A stretch of DNA of 21,099 nt. Origin: a virus. Of this stretch, positions 7,134-13,220 are shown one piece after another. The stretch's first letter is position 1. Every line of letters starts with the position of its first letter. The stretch lies in the IMG/VR virus record IMGVR_UViG_3300017783_000260, positions 1 to 21,099 of that record. One strand, 5' to 3'. Under the pieces are notes generated by a model. The model did no database searches and had not been told where the DNA came from. It saw only the letters and a list, made by a program, of their open reading frames with translations. A program made the position numbers and the translations under genes.

Positions 7134-7627
7134 GCAACTTCCTCCTCAACACCCCGCAACGTCTGAGCAATATCCTCCAAAGGACCCATGTCCAAACCGA
7201 TGTTCTCAGCACACCCACGATATCTTGATAACCAAGATGCCATAGCCGTCGCCGCCTGTCTGCGTAATTCTTGTTGAGCATCACTGCTATCAGGATCAAA
7301 CCGCTCATACCCTCCACCACTCTTGCGTAAACTCACAGGACTGATGAACGTAGGGTACTCACGAACCGATAAACTAACCACCTGATCATTGGTCGTCGTG
7401 TCTTGAACCACGATCCTTAGACCACTCGCCATCTGACGAGCCAACTGGATCCGATGTTGACGCGCAGCTTGCGCATCATCCATACCATAGAACCAATCAT
7501 ATGCCTCATGATCAGGCTGTCCACCCAACCAATCCACAAACTCGTGCGGAACAAACATGTTGTTCCCAGATGCCGCTAGATATTCGTCAATAATTCTTTG
7601 ACGTTCTTTCTTTGGAAAACCAGCCAT
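7130..7627 (-). CDS. Hypothetical phage protein
   Basis: Start set at ATG 7627 (MAGFPKKERQRIIDEYLAASGNN), which has AAGGAG 8 bases upstream; the frame also runs open into the A/C-rich repeats, which I treat as non-coding. The 165-residue product begins with a helical FPKKERQRIIDEYL segment. It also has FVDWLGGQPDHEAYDWFYG and a helical Ala/Arg-rich part (DAQQELRRQAATAMASWLSRYRG). I do not recognise a domain. It is the first gene downstream of the 520-base repeat region, so any regulation by those repeats would act on it first. Confidence 0.65.
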   Translation of the reverse strand: MAGFPKKERQRIIDEYLAASGNNMFVPHEFVDWLGGQPDHEAYDWFYGMDDAQAARQHRIQLARQMASGLRIVVQDTTTNDQVVSLSVREYPTFISPVSLRKSGGGYERFDPDSSDAQQELRRQAATAMASWLSRYRGCAENIGLDMGPLEDIAQTLRGVEEEVA

Positions 7628-7644
7628 TTCTTTTCTCCTTATAT

Positions 7645-8160
7645 AGCTGTTTAATTGACCGCCGTGCCTCACCCGAACATACCTCACCGAAAATCTACAT
7701 GCCCGAACACAACACACCTTGACCGCCTTAGCCTGCCGTACCACACCTCGACGTACCCAGACGCAACTTAACCGACCAGAACCGTGACCGCCTTAACATA
7801 CGATACCAAAACCAATAAAGCCGAAACACATCTCACCCCGACCGCCTTACCGTGACCATAACTTAACCGAACACATCACACCTCACCTAGAGTGACCCCG
7901 ACCGCCTTAACACACCCGACCCAACCGAGCCTTATAAGACCCAACCGAACCGCAACATGACCGCCGTAACAAACCCTGACCCAACACAACCCGACACACA
8001 CCGCCGTACCCAACCTAGACCGACTTACCTTACCTGACCTACCACGCCCAACCCGAACTAAACCACCGTGACCGCCTTAACAAACCTGACCCAACCGGAC
8101 CGTACCCCGCCCTAACCGAACGTGCTCGACCGCACCTCACCCAGACCGTCTAACCTTGAC
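7645..8160. repeat. A/C-rich non-coding region with degenerate repeats of about 60 bases
   Basis: About 520 bases hold no convincing gene on either strand. The plus strand is overwhelmingly A and C (45 of 60 bases at 7921-7980). GACCGCC followed by TTA or GTN recurs at 7657, 7721, 7786, 7840, 7900, 7959, 7999 (CACCGCC) and 8070, with a partial GACCGC at 8128. Spacings are 64, 65, 54, 60, 59, 40, 71 and 58. Between them are variations on ACCCAACC, CCGAAC and CCTGACCC. Leftward transcripts would be G/T-rich with GGTTGGGT-like runs. Candidates are a replication or R-loop region, a binding array or a structured RNA. Confidence 0.75.
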
Positions 8161-8169
8161 CAAATGGAT

Positions 8170-8186
8170 GGGGGCTCGCGGCCCCC
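8170..8186 (-). terminator. Terminator-like hairpin after the RAMP-motif gene
   Basis: GGGGGC (8170-8175) pairs with GCCCCC (8181-8186) around a 5-base loop, 9 bases past the stop of the minus-strand gene. The following sequence ATCCATTTGG has only a weak T run, so termination may be partial. Confidence 0.5.
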
Positions 8187-8194
8187 GATCCTTC

Positions 8195-8971
8195 TTACGC
8201 AACTAAAGTAATATCACGGCGGGATCTCTCCTCCGCCATGAATTGCATCAACTCCTCAGTCTGCTCATCCGCAAACACAGGGTTGTCCATCGCATCCTGC
8301 TGAACCGCTCGATCCTCCAACATCAACTCATCCCAATCACTCTGAAATGAACCCATGCTGTCCTCAGTCAGAACTTGGAACGTGCCAAACGATCCTCGGC
8401 CCTTCTCCTGTCGGAAGTCTCCAATCCCAACAATCGATCCCGCATTCGTCAACAACGACACAATCGAATACGCACTCAACGTCGGCTGAACATACGCAAT
8501 GTCAACCTCCGCACACCAACGAGGCAAGTAAGCCCGCGTCCGCATGTCCGGCGTCTTGTTCATGTCCGCAGAGCGAACCATGTCAATCTTCAACTGAGGC
8601 TTGCCCCATATCTGAACATGCGTCTGAGGTAAAAAAATCAACCGCTGCACACTCGTCTTCGTAATCCCGTCAGTCTCCAACGCAGCCGTAGCCATCGCGC
8701 CCTTGACCCCTGGAGCAGGGAAACATAACAACGTATCCCCAAAAGACTTCTTGTAAACCGAATCACGAAACTCCTGCTCAGGGTTGTGCTTGATCTCTTT
8801 CTTCTGCGCCGCAGTCTTGCGACCCCCACCAATCAACAAATCACGCATAGCCTTGCTGCTCATGCTGTTGAAATACAACGGGGTAGTGCCCATCATCCGA
8901 AGTTTAACGCGACCCTGCTTCAATGGTTGAATTTCCAATGCAGACTCTTGTGGTGCTTTCTTCGTTGCCAT
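8195..8971 (-). CDS. Conserved phage protein with RAMP/Cas7-like motifs
   Basis: A 258-residue protein with AAGGAG 8 bases before the ATG. It carries segments I recall from a widespread phage family of unknown function: TPLYFNSMSSKAMRDLL, FPAPGVKGAMATAAL (about 105-119), VRSADMNKTPDMRTRAYLPRW, and GIGDFRQEKGRGSFGTFQV (about 186-204). A PxxGVKGAM loop plus a late GxxxxxxGSFGxF glycine loop is also how RAMP-fold proteins such as Cas7, Cas5 and Cmr subunits look, so an RNA-binding RAMP-like fold is possible. This is inference from motifs, not homology. The acidic C-terminal third (QTEELMQFMAEERSRRD) looks helical. Its own promoter candidate lies upstream and the A/C-rich repeats follow. Confidence 0.7.
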   Translation of the reverse strand: MATKKAPQESALEIQPLKQGRVKLRMMGTTPLYFNSMSSKAMRDLLIGGGRKTAAQKKEIKHNPEQEFRDSVYKKSFGDTLLCFPAPGVKGAMATAALETDGITKTSVQRLIFLPQTHVQIWGKPQLKIDMVRSADMNKTPDMRTRAYLPRWCAEVDIAYVQPTLSAYSIVSLLTNAGSIVGIGDFRQEKGRGSFGTFQVLTEDSMGSFQSDWDELMLEDRAVQQDAMDNPVFADEQTEELMQFMAEERSRRDITLVA

Positions 8972-9012
8972 GTGTTTTCTCCTTACTTGGCTTCTAGTTG
9001 ATAGTAACTTGT

Positions 9013-9041
9013 TTGTGACATGCGCTCTGCGCGTTAGTCAA
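9013..9041 (-). promoter_or_regulatory. Promoter candidate for the RAMP-motif gene
   Basis: On the minus strand TTGACT (9036-9041, preceded by C) lies 17 bases from TCACAA (9013-9018). The -35 is good and the -10 poor. Spacer bases include the imperfect palindrome GCGCTCTGCGC. Confidence 0.4.
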
Positions 9042-9286
9042 GAACTTTTTTTCACAATCCAAACGCCCTCGCGTCCAGACTTCTTTCCAGTGTCCACAAT
9101 TAAACCAGCCTTGTGTAACTGGGTCATCGTCGCCCGAACAATCGTAAGCTTCAATCCCGTGCGGTCCGACAACTGCTTCGCAGTCCCCGCTCCTCGGTCC
9201 AACTCACCCAAGATCTGCTCCTTGCGCGTCAGCTTCTTATTGCTCCGACGCTTGCGCGTCAGCCGTTTCCAAAATTCTCTAATCAT
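9038..9286 (-). CDS. Winged-helix DNA-binding protein
   Basis: An 82-residue protein with a basic N-terminus (FWKRLTRKRRSNKKLTRKEQ) followed by a compact winged-helix: ILGELDRGAGTAKQLSDRTGLKLTIVRATMTQLHKAGLIVDTGKKSGREGVWIVKK. The recognition helix would be KLTIVRATMTQLHKAG and the wing IVDTGKK...GVWIV. This is the MarR/ArsR/IclR-like N-terminal type. GGAGGAG precedes the ATG and lies inside a 14-codon upstream gene sharing an ATGA junction. It probably regulates the operon; the target is unknown. Confidence 0.75.
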   Translation of the reverse strand: MIREFWKRLTRKRRSNKKLTRKEQILGELDRGAGTAKQLSDRTGLKLTIVRATMTQLHKAGLIVDTGKKSGREGVWIVKKSS

Positions 9287-9327
9287 TTCTTCTCCTCCTC
9301 GATCAACAACTCTTTCATCTTACTCAT
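9283..9327 (-). CDS. 14-residue micro-gene between two coupled genes
   Basis: ATG at 9327 overlaps the upstream stop (TGATG) and has AGAGGAGG about 7 bases before it. The frame reads MSKMKELLIEEEKK and ends in TGA within the ATGA of the winged-helix gene. A strong ribosome-binding site and overlaps at both ends suggest real translation. It may only couple ribosomes to the next gene, since the next gene's own binding site lies in its last codons. Confidence 0.45.
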   Translation of the reverse strand: MSKMKELLIEEEKK

Positions 9328-9530
9328 CACGCCGCCTCCTCTTTGTAAAACTCAGGCAACACCTCGTTGCGTAACTTGTCCGCCATTTGTATATAGAAGG
9401 AACTGAACTCTACATCCATTGCCTCCCACAACTCTCCGCCGTGCTCTTCCACACTCTCCTGCGCCCACAGATGTACATGGTGCAAAATAAAATTCTTCAA
9501 CTGCTCTTGGTTCAACGGTAAACTAGACAT
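9327..9530 (-). CDS. Small hypothetical protein
   Basis: A 67-residue acidic, helical protein (MSSLPLNQEQLKNFILHHVHLWAQESVEEHGGELWEAMDVEFSSFY...). Start 9530 is chosen because GGAGATGGAAG precedes it and the open frame further upstream is only the shadow of the next gene. It overlaps that gene by 8 bases. No family recognised. Confidence 0.65.
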   Translation of the reverse strand: MSSLPLNQEQLKNFILHHVHLWAQESVEEHGGELWEAMDVEFSSFYIQMADKLRNEVLPEFYKEEAA

Positions 9531-9978
9531 CTTCCATCTCCTCCTTAATCTCAGGATCCCACGAACGATCCTCGCCGTGATGATACTCACCCTCAAACAT
9601 ACCACCCTCGTCCTGATAATCAGCCTGAACCTCAATGCCCATCGCATGCAACTTATCCCACACCGGAATAGGCGCACCCCATGCCGTCCAACAGCGGAAC
9701 GAAAACCACGATTTGTCGAACACATCTTCATGCGCCAAAGGCTCAATAATCTCAACCTCGCAGACATCCCACTTCGTACCCCAGTTCTCAACACGCCACT
9801 CGTACCAGTCAGGCATGAGTTGATCAGGACGCCTCTCCTCGTGGGCCCACACCTCAAACGGCATGGGCGCAATCGTGCTGCAAAACTCAGGCTCCGGCTT
9901 CGATAGCGCAGCATGTAAGTGCTGGATCAAATGGGTCGGGCCGTGAAGGTACACACTCTGATAACAATGATTAGGCAT
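9523..9978 (-). CDS. DUF1281/YubB-like protein with ferredoxin-like fold
   Basis: A 151-residue protein starting MPNHCYQSVYLHGPTHLIQHL, the typical opening of the DUF1281/YubB (Api92-like) family. Later come APMPFEVW, WYEWRVENWGTKWDV and FSFRCWTAWGAPIPVWDKL, matching the P.P...W..WGTKWD and sFdTaWgPP-like blocks of that family. Relatives occur on phages and plasmids; their role is unknown. The C-terminal 30 residues are strongly acidic. It ends in TAG and overlaps neighbours on both sides. Confidence 0.8.
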   Translation of the reverse strand: MPNHCYQSVYLHGPTHLIQHLHAALSKPEPEFCSTIAPMPFEVWAHEERRPDQLMPDWYEWRVENWGTKWDVCEVEIIEPLAHEDVFDKSWFSFRCWTAWGAPIPVWDKLHAMGIEVQADYQDEGGMFEGEYHHGEDRSWDPEIKEEMEDV

Positions 9979-10241
9979 TACAAAACACCTCCCGTTTTAA
10001 ATTGAATGTATTGCGTCACGTTTTCCTCAACCTCATTGTTAAACTCTGCAAACATACAATCCGCAACTGATGTGACCTGTGCCACAAAGACAGGCCAGTC
10101 TGGATCCCCCTCCCAACAAAAATCAGCAAGAGCAAGGGTTCTAAAATAGCCTTTTATACCCCCGTGATCTGGAACGGCTTCAACTATCTCAATCTGCGCC
10201 GAAGCACCGTCGATCATGTATTGCGCTGTGTGTTTAGGCAT
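9978..10241 (-). CDS. Hypothetical protein
   Basis: An 87-residue acidic protein ([52 protein letters not shown]...). Start 10241 is preferred over an upstream ATG at 10265 because GGAGACAGAG precedes it and it overlaps the methyltransferase stop by only 8 bases. No family recognised; the strands around AQIEIVEAV and FRTLAL suggest a small alpha/beta protein. Confidence 0.6.
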   Translation of the reverse strand: MPKHTAQYMIDGASAQIEIVEAVPDHGGIKGYFRTLALADFCWEGDPDWPVFVAQVTSVADCMFAEFNNEVEENVTQYIQFKTGGVL

Positions 10242-11244
10242 TCTCTGTCTCCATATAACTTTCAATTAATCCTTGCGCGACTTGCGCCGTGATCGCGTTG
10301 CCATAGGCGCGCAATCGTCCCACGCGGGAGGTAGCCCCATCAACCAACGGGAATGTGCCGGATCTAACTGGCCTCCACCTTCCATCCCTGCATCCAAGCC
10401 AGTCAACATCTCCCCAGAAGCCGTTAGTCTTATCGGACCCGCCATCTTCGACATCTGAGTTAGACTGCTCCCCGACATCTTGGCCGTGATCCCACTGCCG
10501 CCCCGCGTCCCGTCCGAGGCTGATGGTGTGGTCCACCCCGCCAACCTCGCCGCGTCCGCAGGATTCAACCCCGCGTTCATCCCGCGCTTGATCTTCGCGT
10601 CCGGATCCTCGCCCCGACCGTTGTTCGTCGCATTCGGCGTCGGCCATCCCACCAACTGAGCCGCCACATCCAACGTGTCCGTGCTGATCTTGCCGTTGCG
10701 TATCCGACCCCCCATGTAACCGCCCTTGTGATCCCGCGTCGTCGGCGTCGGCCACGAACCAAAGCCGTTGCCGGATGTGCGGGGCGCCGAAGCCCGCAGA
10801 GCACAAATCGAAAGCCCCGAAGGCGTAGTCCTCTCCTTCCATGTCAGCTTGTACAAGGTCGAGCCAACCAAGCCCGTCTTTGCTCGCAACCTGCTCTCCA
10901 AAGATCGTTGAAGGGCGACACTCCGCGATGAGGTGGTGCCAGTGAGGCCAGAGGTGCCGCTCGTCAAGCACCCCCTTTCTTGTGCCGCTCTGGCTGAAAG
11001 GTTGGCAGGGACATGAGCCCGTCCACACAGGCCTGTCATCTTCCCATCCCGCGGAGCGGAGCGCGTGGCTCCAGATTCCAATCCCCGCGAAGAAGTGACA
11101 CTGAGTAAATTCAAAAAGCTCTTCTGGTCTGACATCACTAATACTCCTCTCGTCAACCACACCATCAGCAATGTGGCCCGCCTTAATTAATTCCCGCAAC
11201 CATGACGCCGCATAAGGATCTATCTCGTTGTAATAAGCACTCAT
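10234..11244 (-). CDS. DNA (cytosine-5) methyltransferase
   Basis: The 336-residue enzyme contains the C5-methyltransferase motifs in order: I FAGIG (52-56, AdoMet site), IV PCQPFS (79-84, catalytic Cys80), VI as GEQV (116-119, usual form ENV), [14 protein letters not shown] (156-165), and IX/X as [17 protein letters not shown] near the end. It transfers methyl to cytosine in phage DNA, commonly to evade restriction. Residues about 170-300, where the target-recognition domain lies, are low-complexity and Gly/Asp-rich. That same DNA carries a second credible protein in another frame. The ATG overlaps the upstream stop (ATGA) with GGAG 9 bases before it. No cognate nuclease is nearby, so it looks like an orphan methylase. 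Confidence 0.9.
   Translation of the reverse strand: MSAYYNEIDPYAASWLRELIKAGHIADGVVDERSISDVRPEELFEFTQCHFFAGIGIWSHALRSAGWEDDRPVWTGSCPCQPFSQSGTRKGVLDERHLWPHWHHLIAECRPSTIFGEQVASKDGLGWLDLVQADMEGEDYAFGAFDLCSAGFGAPHIRQRLWFVADADDAGSQGRLHGGSDTQRQDQHGHVGCGGSVGGMADAECDEQRSGRGSGREDQARDERGVESCGRGEVGGVDHTISLGRDAGRQWDHGQDVGEQSNSDVEDGGSDKTNGFWGDVDWLGCRDGRWRPVRSGTFPLVDGATSRVGRLRAYGNAITAQVAQGLIESYMETENA
10266..11135 (-). CDS. Nested alternate-frame protein overlapping the methyltransferase
   Basis: In another frame of the same strand, ATG 11135 has GAGAGGAG 8 bases upstream and opens 289 codons. The protein has the sequence style of a family I recall beside or overlapping Dcm-like genes in many phages: [32 protein letters not shown]-like [22 protein letters not shown], then three GW-TP blocks (GSWPTP 126, VGWPTP 162, AGWTTP 199), [11 protein letters not shown] (237-247), and [21 protein letters not shown] at the end. 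It lies wholly inside the methyltransferase frame. Function is unknown; a partner or target-specificity subunit of the methylase is a guess. The alternative is a by-product of constrained codons, though the ribosome site argues against it. Confidence 0.6.
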   Translation of the reverse strand: MSDQKSFLNLLSVTSSRGLESGATRSAPRDGKMTGLCGRAHVPANLSARAAQERGCLTSGTSGLTGTTSSRSVALQRSLESRLRAKTGLVGSTLYKLTWKERTTPSGLSICALRASAPRTSGNGFGSWPTPTTRDHKGGYMGGRIRNGKISTDTLDVAAQLVGWPTPNATNNGRGEDPDAKIKRGMNAGLNPADAARLAGWTTPSASDGTRGGSGITAKMSGSSLTQMSKMAGPIRLTASGEMLTGLDAGMEGGGQLDPAHSRWLMGLPPAWDDCAPMATRSRRKSRKD

Positions 11245-11405
11245 GAAAACCGCTCCTTCAATCGCTTGGCGGCTTCCAACCTACTGTGAAGCTCCTCATG
11301 CTCCCAAGGCTCCGCATCACTGTCCAACCAAATATCCTCCAGATGCTCAATCATGTGATCAATTGCAACACGCAACACAGCAAACTCTAAATTTGGCAAA
11401 ACCAT
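11241..11405 (-). CDS. Small helical hypothetical protein
   Basis: Start 11405 shares its A with the upstream stop (TAATG); the open frame further up is a shadow. The 54-residue product ([54 protein letters not shown]) is acidic and almost entirely helical. The ATG of the methyltransferase overlaps its TGA. No family recognised. Confidence 0.6.
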   Translation of the reverse strand: MVLPNLEFAVLRVAIDHMIEHLEDIWLDSDAEPWEHEELHSRLEAAKRLKERFS

Positions 11406-11908
11406 TATGTCGCCTTCCAAATCTCTAACGCTTCCGCAAACGGCATGTCGTTCAAAATACGACGGCCATTGACCCACGAGCCATCAGTCACAGTAGGATA
11501 ATACTTGGATCCATACACATCATCCGAACCCTCCTTCTGAAACAACAAAGTGCTCTTCATCTTGCGCTTCAATTCACGACCCGTCAAAAAATCATTGACT
11601 TGATCACAACACCACGCCTCCAACGTCTGAGGCAAAGTATCATGAACCATAACACCATCCGCACCCTCATAACTGAAAGGTGAAGGAGGCAACGATTCAA
11701 AATACTCTTCAATAGATTTCATTACCGCACGGTAATCACGACTGTCACCCTTGAACTTAGGATGATCATAGTCACGGTCACAACCACCATGACCGTCGTT
11801 GCTCACAACAGCAACAGGCTTGCCATCCACATATAGATTGGCCTGATAACAATGAGTCTCCTCAGAAGCCCACGCAGTATGCTTAATAGATTTTAATTCA
11901 AGTTTCAT
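11405..11908 (-). CDS. Hypothetical phage protein, first gene of the leftward operon
   Basis: A 167-residue protein (MKLELKSIKHTAWASEETHCYQANLYVDGKPVAVVSNDGHGGCDRDYDH...). The N-terminal part looks like beta strands with a GHGG turn, the middle is helical (YRAVMKSIEEYFESL), and the end contains WVNGRRILNDMPFAEALEIWK. I do not recognise a domain. It has AAGGAAGGAAAG upstream of the ATG in the shared leader form and follows the best leftward promoter candidate of the window. Confidence 0.65.
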   Translation of the reverse strand: MKLELKSIKHTAWASEETHCYQANLYVDGKPVAVVSNDGHGGCDRDYDHPKFKGDSRDYRAVMKSIEEYFESLPPSPFSYEGADGVMVHDTLPQTLEAWCCDQVNDFLTGRELKRKMKSTLLFQKEGSDDVYGSKYYPTVTDGSWVNGRRILNDMPFAEALEIWKAT

Positions 11909-11945
11909 AAGTCTTTCCTTCCTTGATTACTTGTTGAATACATGC

Positions 11946-11974
11946 AAGCTATTGCACCTCGGTCCTCGGGTCAA
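11946..11974 (-). promoter_or_regulatory. Promoter candidate for the leftward 11.9-5.8 kb operon
   Basis: On the minus strand TTGACC (11969-11974, preceded by C) is separated by exactly 17 bases from TAGCTT (11946-11951). The spacer contains a CGAGGACCGAGG direct repeat. The start codon of the first gene lies about 38 bases downstream of the -10 box. Confidence 0.55.
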
Positions 11975-12030
11975 GGACTTTTTTGCAAGCAGCGGTTACG
12001 CGAGTTACACTATAGACACTTCCCCAGAGA

Positions 12031-12052
12031 TTTTTTGTTTTTTTTTTTTTTT
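12031..12052. repeat. Homopolymer T tract in the divergent control region
   Basis: Six T, a G, then fifteen T, followed by A/T-rich sequence to about 12065. It could be an easily melted element of an origin or intrinsic bend, or an unreliable homopolymer length. Confidence 0.6.
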
Positions 12053-12065
12053 CATTCAAATATAC

Positions 12066-12153
12066 CGTATCCACCGTATCCAAACGTATCCAAGCCTTAT
12101 TTATAGTGCTTAGACAGCCCAGATCTGGATACATCTGGTTACACTTGGATACA
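12066..12153. promoter_or_regulatory. Symmetric array of six phased octamers (iterons or operators)
   Basis: CGTATCCA occurs at 12066-12073, 12075-12082 and 12085-12092. Its inverted form TGGATACA occurs at 12126-12133 and 12146-12153, with TGGTTACA at 12136-12143. Steps are 9 or 10 bases, so sites in each triplet lie on one face of the helix, and the triplets face each other across 33 bases. CTATAT at 12173-12178 (an alphaproteobacterial-like -10) lies just right of it. The array sits between the leftward operon and the terminase gene. Confidence 0.75.
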
Positions 12154-12239
12154 CTTCGCTGGGAAAAAATCGCTATATAGGAAAGTTGAAAGAGCCAATC
12201 ACTTGGTATAGATTGTTGGATAACAACAACGGGGTGACC

Positions 12240-12812
12240 ATGGGAAAGCTTGAACAGAAGATCGAGGAGGAGCACGGTCGGACGCTGACCAACCGACAAC
12301 GCACCTTCGCAAGGCACATTGTCGAGGGCATATACTCAAACGCTGAAGCAGCCCGCAAGGCAGGTTATTCTGCCGAGGTTGCCAACACCAGTGCGTCCAA
12401 GCTTCTCAATGGGCGAGACTACCCGCACGTTTTAGAATATGTAACCGAGCTCCGAGAGGAGAGACAACGACGCTATGGCGTCTCCACTATTGGTCAGCTT
12501 CAACGGCTGTATCAACTGTCAGCGGGCGCCGAAGAGGCGGGCCAGTTTTCTGCGGCTATCAATGCCGAGAAGATCCGCTCTGCTTTGGGTGGCTTAACTG
12601 TCGATAGGCGGGAGCAGATCAACACAATAGATCAGATGTCACGGGATGAGATCACTGCCCGTTTGGCGGCGTTGCAAAAGCAATACCCCCAAGCTTTTGT
12701 GATAGAAGGAACAGCAAAGGATATCACACCAGATGAGCAAGGGGCCGGAGGCGAATTTTTGGAACTCATTGAGGACAAACCTTCCGAAGAATTGCTTCGC
12801 GACAAGGATTGA
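12240..12812 (+). CDS. terS: Terminase small subunit
   Basis: A 190-residue protein whose N-terminal part matches the Terminase_2 type: LTNRQRTFARHIVEGIYSNAEAARKAGYSAEVANTSASKLLNGRDYPHVLEYVTELREERQRRYGVS (about 15-82). Its helix-turn-helix, SNAEAARKAGYS, recognises the packaging site. The middle is a helical oligomerisation region and the acidic C-terminus (EFLELIEDKPSEELLRDKD) probably contacts the large subunit. ATG 12240 with GGGGTGA upstream is chosen over a TTG 54 bases earlier. It sits about 7.2 kb from the large subunit gene, which is unusual. The last 80 bases overlap the nuclease gene. Confidence 0.85.
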   Translation: MGKLEQKIEEEHGRTLTNRQRTFARHIVEGIYSNAEAARKAGYSAEVANTSASKLLNGRDYPHVLEYVTELREERQRRYGVSTIGQLQRLYQLSAGAEEAGQFSAAINAEKIRSALGGLTVDRREQINTIDQMSRDEITARLAALQKQYPQAFVIEGTAKDITPDEQGAGGEFLELIEDKPSEELLRDKD

Positions 12813-13143
12813 AAACAAGCACGGTGGCGGGGTGCCAGATGTACATTTAGTATGGGACGGCTTACCCTTCTGGATGGAGTTGAAGGTAGCGAACTCCAAC
12901 GCAATAAAACTCTCGCCTCATCAAGTTGCTTGGAATATGGCATATTGGGCTCGCGGTGGTGCGAATTTCTTCTTGGTAAAGAGGGCCAAGGAGCGTGATA
13001 TACTTTTATTTGGGGGGGATCAGGGGCCCGAGGTCCTTGAGCAGGGGTGCCTTGCGCCCTGCGTCCTGCGCGTTGACAGTCCTGCGTCCTTGTTCTGCGC
13101 CCTGCGCCCTGTTTTGGAAGGTATCTTGCGCCCTGTGCCTTGA
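12733..13143 (+). CDS. PD-(D/E)XK (VRR-NUC-like) nuclease with repeat-derived tail
   Basis: A 136-residue protein. Residues 8-95 resemble small phage VRR-NUC/Holliday-junction-resolvase-type nucleases: NFWNSLRTNL, ATRIENKHGGGVPDVHLVWDG with Asp36, FWMELKV with Glu49 and Lys51, then LSPHQVAWNMAYWARGGANFFLVKR. It would cut branched or packaged DNA near the terminase. From about residue 96 to the end the sequence (DQGPEVLEQGCLAPCVLRVD...LFCALRPVLEGILRPVP) is encoded by heptanucleotide repeats and looks like an acquired tail. ATG 12733 lies inside the terminase gene; the ribosome-binding site AAAGGA is rather distant. Confidence 0.75.
   Translation: MSKGPEANFWNSLRTNLPKNCFATRIENKHGGGVPDVHLVWDGLPFWMELKVANSNAIKLSPHQVAWNMAYWARGGANFFLVKRAKERDILLFGGDQGPEVLEQGCLAPCVLRVDSPASLFCALRPVLEGILRPVP
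13048..13139 (+). repeat. Heptanucleotide repeat cluster A ([CT]TGCG[CT]C)
   Basis: Imperfect tandem 7-mers TTGCGCC, CTGCGTC, CTGCGCG, CTGCGCC, repeated in phase and broken by short inserts. They form the 3' end of the nuclease gene. The 17-mer TGCGTCCTGCGCGTTGA here recurs with one change in cluster B. The next 50 bases continue GC-rich with GGTCCGC repeats. Confidence 0.7.
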
Positions 13144-13195
13144 TGTTATCGGTCCGCGGTCCGCGGTGCAAGGCGCAGCGGCGCGTTGGACAAAT

Positions 13196-13219
13196 AAAAA
13201 AGGGGCCGAAGCCCCTTTT
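13196..13219. terminator. Bidirectional intrinsic terminator between convergent genes
   Basis: GGGGC (13202-13206) and GCCCC (13211-13215) enclose CGAA, which is the stable UUCG tetraloop on the minus strand. Flanking A6 and T4 extend the stem and provide T runs for both directions. It ends the leftward 226-residue gene two bases after its stop and would also end the rightward terminase transcript. Confidence 0.85.
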
Positions 13220-13220
13220 G

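Noticed and set aside
7628-7744. Extension of the 165-residue protein into the repeat region
   Set aside because: The extra 39 residues are Cys/Arg/Val-rich repeat translation, and a good ribosome-binding site supports the start at 7627.
7645-8160. CRISPR array
   Set aside because: The repeated unit is only about 10 bases, spacing varies from 40 to 71, the spacers are low-complexity, and no cas1 or cas2 is present.
8347-8664. Ser/Pro/His-rich plus-strand open frame
   Set aside because: Antisense shadow of the RAMP-motif gene, with no ribosome-binding site.
9531-9914. N-terminal extension of the 67-residue gene
   Set aside because: The extension is Arg/Leu/Cys-rich shadow of the DUF1281-like gene, and the ATG at 9530 has a good ribosome-binding site.
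12031-12052. T tract as a rightward intrinsic terminator
   Set aside because: No GC-rich stem precedes it, and no rightward gene lies immediately upstream.
12186-12239. TTG start 18 codons upstream for the small terminase
   Set aside because: There is no ribosome-binding site and the extension falls in the promoter region; the conserved part begins after ATG 12240.
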